This document shows positions 6,927 to 12,281 of a stretch of DNA of 12,281 nucleotides, piece by piece. A model generated the notes under the pieces. That model made no database searches. It was not told the origin of the DNA and saw nothing but the letters and a program-made list of their open reading frames with translations. Origin of the DNA: Promethearchaeota archaeon (GTDB taxonomy: Archaea; Asgardarchaeota; Lokiarchaeia; Sigynarchaeales; SOKP01); assembly GCA_030605085.1 (NCBI GenBank), contig JAUWBH010000180.1:1-12281 (forward strand), written 5' to 3'. Numbering within the stretch: the stretch's first letter is position 1; each line of letters opens with the position of its first letter. The translations under genes were made by a program, and so were the position numbers.

Positions 6927-7724
6927 ATGAAAGATACAGAAGAGATGGAGCTTGTCGATGTTGATTTAGTCGCTGATTATTTAGAATTTCAAGTATTGCC
7001 CGGTATCGTAGCTAGCGCAGCGCAAGCCGTAGGATTACCAGTACCAGGGAAAGCTGAATGGACTCCTACTAAATTTTCGCTCGACTTGGAATTCCCCGGT
7101 GAAATTGAGACGATACAATTCATCCGAAAAAAAGGTAAAACGGTAACGATTGGAGGCGAAAAAGTACCTCCATTTTATAATTTTCTTGGATTAGATAAAA
7201 GAAATCCTAATCCTCCAGCAGTTACATACGATGTTTTTGATATGGGGTCGAAAATGATGCTTCCAAAACCAATTAAACTGGAATACGGCGAAGTCTTGGG
7301 AGATCCTGCGGCGTGGGCTAAGTTTGCTGTGGATAAGTTTAACGCTGATTTAGTAACTTTTCATAGTTTAGAGATTGACCCTGCTATGGGTGATGCTCCA
7401 GTTAAGCAATCTGTAAAATATTTGGAAAATATACTTCAAGCCGTAGATGTCCCCGTTATAATTGGTTGTTCTGGAAATAAAAAGAAGGACATTGAGTTAT
7501 TTGAAGCCACAGCTCCCGTTACAGAAAGCGATGTTCTAATGTTATCGGCAGCCGATAAGGCTACATGGGAAGAAGTCATCCCTCTCGGTGTCAAGTACGA
7601 TCATAATGTACTTCTCTGGACGAGTCTAGACCTTAACAATCAAATTAAAATGAACAAGGACGCTTTGGAATTAGGACTCCCCCGTAATAGGATCGTCATG
7701 GACCCTACTTGCGCAACAGCTTAA
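6927..7724 (+). CDS. cdhD: Acetyl-CoA decarbonylase/synthase delta subunit (CdhD), first part of an interrupted gene
   Basis: These 265 residues form the first two thirds of CdhD, the TIM-barrel subunit that pairs with CdhE to carry the corrinoid methyl group to acetyl-CoA synthase in the Wood-Ljungdahl pathway (cytoplasmic). Matching segments are VTIGGEKVPPFY, NPNPPAVTYDVFDM, KPIKLEYGEVLGDPAAWAK, DLVTFHSLEIDP, VDVPVIIGCSGN and LPRNRIVMDPT (up to residue 261). The normal protein continues DPTTAALGYG; here DPTCAT is followed by one more codon and TAA, and the frame resumes at 7755 without a shift. The start at 6927 probably trims an N-terminal helix that lies upstream beyond a TGA. No other CODH/ACS gene is in the window. 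It may be a pseudogene, a gene decoded by an unusual mechanism, or a split protein. Confidence 0.8.
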   Translation: MKDTEEMELVDVDLVADYLEFQVLPGIVASAAQAVGLPVPGKAEWTPTKFSLDLEFPGEIETIQFIRKKGKTVTIGGEKVPPFYNFLGLDKRNPNPPAVTYDVFDMGSKMMLPKPIKLEYGEVLGDPAAWAKFAVDKFNADLVTFHSLEIDPAMGDAPVKQSVKYLENILQAVDVPVIIGCSGNKKKDIELFEATAPVTESDVLMLSAADKATWEEVIPLGVKYDHNVLLWTSLDLNNQIKMNKDALELGLPRNRIVMDPTCATA

Positions 7725-7754
7725 AGTTCTTAAATTTCTTAAGAAGCTGCGAAA
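7719..7754 (+). repeat. 36-nt in-frame insertion of four 9-nt units inside cdhD, three with TAA
   Basis: Compared with the usual DPT-x3-LGYG junction of CdhD, 12 extra codons lie here. They divide into four 9-mers (7719, 7728, 7737 and 7746). Units 1-3 have the form [GT]CT-TAA-NNN and so each puts a TAA in frame; unit 4 is GCT-GCG-AAA with no stop. A 7-bp hairpin, TTCTTAA (7727-7733) with TTAAGAA (7739-7745), loop ATTTC, sits in the middle. Identical GCT codons flank the stop-containing part, 27 nt apart and in the same frame. Confidence 0.75.
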
Positions 7755-8117
7755 TTGGGTTACGGGATGGAGTATAGTTTCAGCATTTACCAAAGAATGC
7801 GTATAGCAGGCTTACTTGGAGAGACAGATCTTGCATATCCAATAAGCGGTGGAACAACGAATGCATGGGGCGCTAGAGAAGCCTGGATGTCAGAGAAACA
7901 AGCTCCAGAGTGGGGTTTGAGGCAATATCGTGGTCCAATTTGGGAGGTCATCAACGCACTTTCACTAACATTAGTTGGATTAGATTTGGCTATGATGTTT
8001 CACCCAGTAGCTGCGAAACACGTGAAAGACATAACTGCTCAATTCTTTGAAGTTGTTCCAAAAGAGTTGGACGAGAAAGGATATTATGATTGGGCTTCTG
8101 CAAATTTGAAGCGTTAA
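7755..8117 (+). CDS. cdhD: CdhD, C-terminal part of the interrupted gene
   Basis: A 120-residue frame, in phase with the upstream part, holding the rest of the CdhD barrel: LGYGMEYSFSIYQRMRIAGL, then SGGTTNAWGAREAWM, QYRGPIWEV and LDLAMMFHPVAAKHVKDI. These are the expected last three or four blocks and the C-terminus, with no further damage. The first in-frame initiation codons are TTG 7755 and ATG 7767. Neither has a clear ribosome site, though TTG lies only 12 bases after the last TAA, so re-initiation is conceivable. The lack of frameshifts or missense loss at recognisable positions argues that decay, if that is what it is, is recent. A strong T-tract terminator follows. Confidence 0.75.
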   Translation: MGYGMEYSFSIYQRMRIAGLLGETDLAYPISGGTTNAWGAREAWMSEKQAPEWGLRQYRGPIWEVINALSLTLVGLDLAMMFHPVAAKHVKDITAQFFEVVPKELDEKGYYDWASANLKR

Positions 8118-8163
8118 ATCTTTTTTTTAAAATTTTTTTTTCTCATTTTTTGGTGCTTTTTTA
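8118..8163 (+). terminator. Repeated T-tracts after cdhD
   Basis: Four T runs (8121-8128, 8133-8141, 8146-8151, 8157-8163) follow the cdhD stop within 46 bp. Multiple U-tracts are the standard archaeal termination signal. The converging membrane-protein gene ends in the same stretch. Confidence 0.65.
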
Positions 8164-8165
8164 AA

Positions 8166-8687
8166 TTATAAAAAAAATGGAAGACATGTCGTCCATCCCG
8201 CCATCATCCCCATGGTAACGCCCCCAATTAAAAGGGTAAATTTTGTTTTAGCATCGTGCTTATTGTCGTTTATTAGATACCAGATACTTACAAACACGTC
8301 CAATATAGCTCCAAAAGAGACCATCGCAACGCAATAATAAATTGTCTTCTCGTGAGGATACTTCGCAGCGTTTATATCTTCTATCCTATTCAAATATTTG
8401 GGGTCGATACGCCCCGAAAAATTTATAAAATCAAAAATAAATATATCTGGCAATGGATCGAGGCACCAAATTAGAAAATAAATGAGAAAATTGAATAGGA
8501 TTCCAAAAGCAGCAATAATGTAAAATACTCCTAAAATTAAACGAGGTTTTTGAAGATGATCCTTCATCCAATCGCTTTCTTCCTTTTTTTTGTAAGTTCT
8601 TAATCTAGATTGCATATAAATTTCCCTTAGCTTTAATAACGTCAAAATCCCTATAGATAACAATATAAAGAAAAATATGAACTTCAA
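8166..8687 (-). CDS. Four-helix membrane protein of unknown function (173 aa)
   Basis: The protein has four likely membrane helices: residues 2-20, 49-75, 115-139 and 149-172. A basic cytoplasm-type loop (about 27-48, rich in Arg and Lys) lies between the first two, and a 40-residue polar loop between the second and third. The start is TTG (8687-8685) with GGAG seven bases ahead, a reasonable ribosome site. The gene ends 48 bp from the converging cdhD stop. I recognise no motif that suggests transport or catalysis; the Cys near the C-terminus and the PHEK in the loop are unremarkable. The family is unknown. Confidence 0.7.
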   Translation of the reverse strand: MKFIFFFILLSIGILTLLKLREIYMQSRLRTYKKKEESDWMKDHLQKPRLILGVFYIIAAFGILFNFLIYFLIWCLDPLPDIFIFDFINFSGRIDPKYLNRIEDINAAKYPHEKTIYYCVAMVSFGAILDVFVSIWYLINDNKHDAKTKFTLLIGGVTMGMMAGWTTCLPFFL

Positions 8688-8879
8688 AATTAATCTCCGT
8701 CAAATTCCGATGATGTATGAAGAAAAGAATGTTAATTCTTCCCTTCAATACTTAAAATATTGATATTAACATATAAATTTAAGTTTCAAATTTTCATAAA
8801 ATATTATATTTATAAAAAAAGACAAGAAAAATCAAAAAAAGTTGCTCATAATATTAAATAATATTATTTTCTTGGAAGT

Positions 8880-10619
8880 TTAATAGTGTAATCGCTGAGA
8901 TGATAAAAAAAAACAGGGATCTTCTCCTTTAGAGCAATAATAAACCCACATACAATGCACTTTTAAAAAAGGACATAATGGCTTCTTAAGGTATGCGTTA
9001 TAGGTATAGTAAGATCTTAATATGACGGGATCTTTTTCATTTAATGGACCCATATATATACATCCTGGATGAAAGGGACATACTTTTGCAATTGAATATG
9101 GAATTTTTATCTCTTTATTCAAATTATTCTCTTGCTTTTTACCATAGTTGTATATGATTTCATGGAATGTTTTATATTTCGATTTTCCAAAAGCCTCATC
9201 AATATCTATCTTATTTATTATATTAATTTGATTTGAGAAATTTAAATTCTCATTAAAAGAAGTAATAACAATACCTTCTATTTCCTCACTCGTCAATTTA
9301 AAATAATCTTTATTTTTTCTAATCCAATTTACTTTTCCATCAAATTTTTTAATAAAATCCTTCAGAACCTTCTGTCTTTTAATAAAATTTTTAGAGGACG
9401 CATACCAATTGTCATACCAAATATTATAATCTTTTAATTCAGAAACCCATACTTTAGTACCTTTTTGAACTATTAAATCAATTTCGCCGATTGGTGTATC
9501 TATATCTTTTGCAATTATCTTACAATTCCTATCTATTAATTCCACCATTAATTTATCTTCAAATACCCATCCTTTCGTTTTGGGAGAAGTACTTATATCC
9601 CGAATTCGATCCGAAATGAAAATACTAATTAAGATGGAACTACCCCATAAACTTTTTCCATTAAAAACTAAAGGCCAAGGAGCTTCAATATCGGGTAAAG
9701 AAGATTCAGAATACCAATCCAATTCTTTTAAACGCCTATGAGCTTCTATTCGTAACGGGGACCGATAAGCTTCTGAATTGAGATTTGTTCCATATAGATG
9801 TTTTCTAAAAATATCAATAGTTTTTCTTAACTCTCTATATTTGAACATATATATTAGAATAGTTTTTAAGAAGTTATACCATGATTCGGAATGATTTGCC
9901 TTAGATCTATCCTTTAAATTAGTATTTTTTGATAATTTTTCTAAAAAATAATCATTTATGACTGGATGGGTTAAATCAAAAGATATGTTATTTTTGATAC
10001 ACCAGTTTATTACAGGAATCATTTGTATTGTATACGAAGAAAAGAATTCTTCTTGTTGGGGTGTTTTTTCTATTTCTGTTAATTTTTTCTCAACATAATT
10101 TATCGTATCATCTTTAACTTTTAATAGCTCTTTATATCCATTTTCAGTTGCATAAAAAATAAGGTCATTACGTCTTAACATATAGAGATAATAAATAAAA
10201 AGATCTCTATAATGTAATCTTTGGATGAATTTATACATATTTTTTGTTAATTTAGGTTCAATATCCTTTGGATAAGATGAAATAGTAAAATATTGATTCA
10301 CAAAATAAGCTCCATTCAAGTCTGCGGGAGAATTTGCAAATGCGTTCAGAATATTATATTCACGAGTATAAAGAAGACTTGAATAAAAATCTCTAACTGG
10401 AATAGAGCCCTTTAAACTATGTAAAGATTTTGTTAGATTCTTAACTCCAATCTTATAAATTTCTATTGCATCATCAATTACTGTATATTCTTTCCGATAA
10501 CAACTTTCAAATATAGAGCAATTTGCTCTAAGCTTACAGAATTGACAACGACATACACAATTTAGTTTATTACAATATGAGACATTATCTATGTAATTAT
10601 AGTGTTTGCATTTTTTCAT
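8880..10619 (-). CDS. Cys-rich PD-(D/E)XK nuclease-like protein
   Basis: I choose the ATG at 10619 (579 aa). A longer frame to 10727 exists but would run across the start of the divergent gene and add an unconvincing hydrophobic N-terminus. The N-terminus is dense in metal-type residues: C4, H6, C16, C21, C23, C25, C28, C34, C40. The middle (50-340) is helical and unknown. Residues 350-396 carry a PD-(D/E)XK core: E354 in GWVFEDK, D381 in IGEIDLIV, then E394-L-K396 in VSELKDY. The C-terminus has a second Cys group: C514, H517, C520, C549, C556, C562, C569. This predicts a DNA- or RNA-cleaving enzyme framed by zinc or iron-sulfur modules. Cas4 also combines this nuclease fold with Cys, but is much shorter and differently arranged. 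A role in defence or a mobile element is inferred. Confidence 0.75.
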   Translation of the reverse strand: MKKCKHYNYIDNVSYCNKLNCVCRCQFCKLRANCSIFESCYRKEYTVIDDAIEIYKIGVKNLTKSLHSLKGSIPVRDFYSSLLYTREYNILNAFANSPADLNGAYFVNQYFTISSYPKDIEPKLTKNMYKFIQRLHYRDLFIYYLYMLRRNDLIFYATENGYKELLKVKDDTINYVEKKLTEIEKTPQQEEFFSSYTIQMIPVINWCIKNNISFDLTHPVINDYFLEKLSKNTNLKDRSKANHSESWYNFLKTILIYMFKYRELRKTIDIFRKHLYGTNLNSEAYRSPLRIEAHRRLKELDWYSESSLPDIEAPWPLVFNGKSLWGSSILISIFISDRIRDISTSPKTKGWVFEDKLMVELIDRNCKIIAKDIDTPIGEIDLIVQKGTKVWVSELKDYNIWYDNWYASSKNFIKRQKVLKDFIKKFDGKVNWIRKNKDYFKLTSEEIEGIVITSFNENLNFSNQINIINKIDIDEAFGKSKYKTFHEIIYNYGKKQENNLNKEIKIPYSIAKVCPFHPGCIYMGPLNEKDPVILRSYYTYNAYLKKPLCPFLKVHCMWVYYCSKGEDPCFFLSSQRLHY

Positions 10620-10627
10620 CCACAAAC

Positions 10628-10636
10628 TATAAATTT
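10628..10636 (+). promoter_or_regulatory. TATA-like box for the plus-strand Cys-rich gene
   Basis: CTATAAATT lies about 36 bp ahead of the ATG at 10668, which would give a leader of around ten bases. It overlaps the region serving the opposite gene. The call rests on spacing only. Confidence 0.3.
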
Positions 10637-10645
10637 TGAATGATA

Positions 10646-10657
10646 AATAAATATATA
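10646..10657 (-). promoter_or_regulatory. TATA-like box for the minus-strand nuclease gene
   Basis: CTATATATTTAT on the minus strand lies about 30 bp ahead of the ATG at 10619, the spacing expected for a leaderless or nearly leaderless archaeal transcript. This supports choosing that start rather than the longer frame. Confidence 0.35.
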
Positions 10658-10667
10658 GATCACATTG

Positions 10668-11252
10668 ATGAAAGTTTTCCCTCCAATATGGTGTAGAGAA
10701 AAAAATTGTACAAAATGCAATATACAAGAATGCAACGAAAAAACACTCGCATTATTAAAACCATATAGAGATGTCCATACTCCTTTTGACAAAAAACCAT
10801 TCTTTGAAGTAAATTCTTTTGCGGTGTATTTTGGTTTTTGTCCAAAATTAGCTAAATTTTTTTTTGAATTTCCAACCATATCTCCAATACCCGTAGTATA
10901 TTCAAATTTTATTAACATTACTTCTGGATTTCCAACTACAAAACCAATTCAAAGAATATTGCTTGATGTTTTAGTTCACTCTGGTCCTGGAGAACTAACA
11001 GATGAGATTTTTAAATATCGAGGTTTATATTTTACAAATGCTATGGCAGTCACAAGTAGATATGTCCTAACAGTAGGAGATAAAGAAGAGGAATATATTT
11101 TCAAGTTTGAAGAGAAGGAAGAATTTAAACAAAAAATGATGGAATTAGGAAAGAGATTAATAGAAAGTTCTGAAAAATTTCCTCCTACTAATAAAAAAGA
11201 TAATTGTATTATTTGTTTTCTAAATAAAACTTGTAAGCATAGTAAAATTTGA
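10668..11252 (+). CDS. Cys-rich protein of unknown function, divergent partner of the nuclease
   Basis: A 194-residue protein from ATG 10668; a TTG immediately before it would add one residue. The N-terminus has four closely spaced cysteines (C9, C14, C17, C22; REKN and NIQE spacers), and the C-terminus has C-x2-C-x5-C-x-H. The middle is globular, with LLDVLVHSGPGELTDEIF and a charged helix (about 140-170). The two Cys groups may form one metal site across the fold. Start codons of this gene and the nuclease gene are only 48 bp apart on opposite strands, so they share a promoter region, and both proteins carry C-x2-C-x5-C. A functional link is likely but unproven. I do not recognise the family. 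Confidence 0.7.
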   Translation: MKVFPPIWCREKNCTKCNIQECNEKTLALLKPYRDVHTPFDKKPFFEVNSFAVYFGFCPKLAKFFFEFPTISPIPVVYSNFINITSGFPTTKPIQRILLDVLVHSGPGELTDEIFKYRGLYFTNAMAVTSRYVLTVGDKEEEYIFKFEEKEEFKQKMMELGKRLIESSEKFPPTNKKDNCIICFLNKTCKHSKI

Positions 11253-11393
11253 AAAAAATTTATTTTAGAGTTAATATGAAGAAATATTGGGTAAAAAATT
11301 GCTTATCAATTATTTTTTCTACGCATTCTTTTTAGGTAACGATTAAATGTTCAGATAAAGACTTTTATCAGATGCTAATTCTTGTAGTTAATC

Positions 11394-12128
11394 CTATGCC
11401 CATTTATCAAAAGGTTGGAAATATTTTTCAAAATTGAGACTCCGACCTAAAAAGCTACAAGTGGAAGAAATTAAATAAAAATAGAGGATTCCTAATGATG
11501 CGGCTTTTCCATTCATAATGTAATAAGTATATTGTTTTTTAACATTAGATCTAAGTAATAGTCCTGTTTTAATTAAAACTCCCCGATTTAAAATACATAT
11601 TAAATCAAATAGATTTTTCCATTTTTGGAGAGTAATCTCATTCATAAGCGTCTTCCATGTAGCACCTTCGTATGCAAAAACTATTCTTAATGGACGATTA
11701 ATTACTGTTCCTGATATTATACCAGTACTAATCTCAATTTGAAGGTTTTTTACATTTATTAATTGTCTTCCAGCTTCATTTAATTTTTCTCGAGTTAAAT
11801 TAGATTTTATTTCAATAACCGCAAATACACCTTCAGCTAGATAAGCTTCTCTTTCTCCAAAAGTTAATTTTGGAGCGTCTTCCCTGGTAACTATCGTCTC
11901 TAATTGTCCTGTTTTTAATCCTTTTGAATCCCATATTTCACCCGAATTAATTGATAATTTTAATGGTAATATTTTGGAAAGAAAATTATTACAAAAAAAT
12001 TCTCGATTTGCACCCAAATTATTAGAGGATTTTTGTAGACCAGATCGGGTATAATCAGCTAGTAAAGAATTTGCAGAAGCTTCAAAATATTGAAATAATA
12101 TTGGTCTCTTTTGTTGATCTGAATTCAT
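11394..12128 (-). CDS. DUF6602-like protein with nuclease-like core (244 aa)
   Basis: The protein shows the DUF6602 pattern: LGANREFF (38-45), a SGEIWDSKG strand pair (62-70), GQLETIV (74-80), LAEGVFAVIEIKSNL (97-111), and a later RIVFAYEG strand. The E106-I-K108 pair and the preceding acidic strand have the layout of a PD-(D/E)XK fold, but the position that is usually Asp in GQ[ILV]D is Glu77. Members of this family are often seen near restriction or abortive-infection genes, so a defence role is inferred. The only start in frame is ATG 12128, because a TAA lies 25 bases upstream. No ribosome site is visible ahead of it. It lies tail-to-tail with the Cys-rich plus-strand gene, 141 bp apart. 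Confidence 0.7.
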   Translation of the reverse strand: MNSDQQKRPILFQYFEASANSLLADYTRSGLQKSSNNLGANREFFCNNFLSKILPLKLSINSGEIWDSKGLKTGQLETIVTREDAPKLTFGEREAYLAEGVFAVIEIKSNLTREKLNEAGRQLINVKNLQIEISTGIISGTVINRPLRIVFAYEGATWKTLMNEITLQKWKNLFDLICILNRGVLIKTGLLLRSNVKKQYTYYIMNGKAASLGILYFYLISSTCSFLGRSLNFEKYFQPFDKWA

Positions 12129-12212
12129 TTTTCTATTTTTAATATTATTAACTTAAGTTTTGTAATCTGTAATTTTTGATAATTTTAATAATTTTAGTAA
12201 GAGATTTTTTGT

Positions 12213-12281
12213 TTACCTCCTAAGTGAAATTTCAAAGCTTAACATCAAATCGCGTCCTATTTTTTTTAATTGTTGGAATAT
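12213..12281 (-). CDS. Possible C-terminal end of a gene entering from the right edge
   Basis: The minus frame is open from the edge for 22 codons and ends QLKKIGRDLMLSFEISLRR-stop at 12213. The translation looks like an amphipathic helix and strand, and the gene would precede the DUF6602-like gene by 85 bp on the same strand. Twenty-two open codons in AT-rich DNA is weak evidence. Confidence 0.3.
   Translation of the reverse strand: MFQQLKKIGRDLMLSFEISLRR

Noticed and set aside
7722..7742. Readthrough or reassigned TAA in cdhD
   Set aside because: Every other gene here ends in ordinary TAA or TGA with no internal TAA, and the inserted residues would be extra to the family, so three tandem readthroughs are implausible.
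7711..7754. Archaeal bulge-helix-bulge intron in cdhD
   Set aside because: A CAGC/GCTG four-pair helix can be drawn, but both bulges fall on the same strand, unlike the canonical motif cut by the tRNA splicing endonuclease. RNA removal is not excluded, but the standard signal is absent.
8688..8879. Hidden gene between the membrane protein and the nuclease
   Set aside because: The stretch is extremely AT-rich with dense stops on both strands; it is better explained as promoter and terminator DNA.
10616..10918. Minus-strand frames opposite the Cys-rich plus-strand gene, and the extended start of the nuclease at 10727
   Set aside because: The plus-strand frame has ordered Cys motifs and a globular composition, and the nuclease has a Cys-rich N-terminus starting at 10619 with a TATA-like box at the right distance. 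The extra 36 residues are unconvincing.
1..12281. CRISPR array, tRNA or rRNA genes
   Set aside because: No regularly spaced direct repeats and no tRNA or rRNA-like conserved stretches were seen on either strand by eye; a covariance-model scan was not possible.

Overview
The window is an AT-rich stretch (roughly 30% G+C by eye) that reads as archaeal. It carries an archaeal-type acetyl-CoA decarbonylase/synthase delta subunit (CdhD) reading frame, TATA-like boxes 25-40 bp ahead of several starts, short or absent leaders, U-tract terminators, and a few starts with a GGTGG or GGAG ribosome site. An anaerobic Wood-Ljungdahl archaeon fits; Asgard is a guess from the general feel of the proteins, not something the sequence proves.

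Layout. (1) 1-478: a transposase gene runs off the left edge on the minus strand, visibly richer in G+C than its surroundings. (2) 479-1197: mostly non-coding scar DNA holding a 72-nt piece of a leuC-like gene and a 12-bp perfect hairpin. (3) 1198-3245: a small protein of unknown function, then a second leuC-like scrap (start codon plus 14 codons) leading directly into an NAD-dependent epimerase/dehydratase-like protein with a C-terminal zinc-finger-like tail. (4) 3322-4602: an MFS transporter. (5) 4727-6519: leuC-leuD with overlapping stop and start. They encode the two subunits of a 3-isopropylmalate/homoaconitate-type dehydratase, but LeuC lacks one of its three [4Fe-4S] cysteines. (6) 6861-8117: a solitary cdhD split by a 36-nt in-frame insertion made of four 9-nt units, three of which contain TAA; its likely N-terminal region also holds an in-frame TGA. 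(7) 8166-8687: a four-helix membrane protein on the minus strand. (8) 8880-12128: an accessory block with a Cys-rich PD-(D/E)XK nuclease-like protein, a divergently transcribed Cys-rich partner, and a DUF6602-like protein with a nuclease-like core. (9) The tail of another minus-strand frame may enter from the right edge.

How it fits together. The left two thirds look like a metabolic segment remodelled by duplication and decay: leuC scraps out of order, a leuC missing a cluster ligand, a broken or unusually decoded cdhD, and a transposase nearby. The right third is a defence-like block. The most unusual items are the cdhD interruption, the leuC scraps that diverged almost only at silent sites, and the divergent nuclease/Cys-rich pair, which I cannot assign to any named system.
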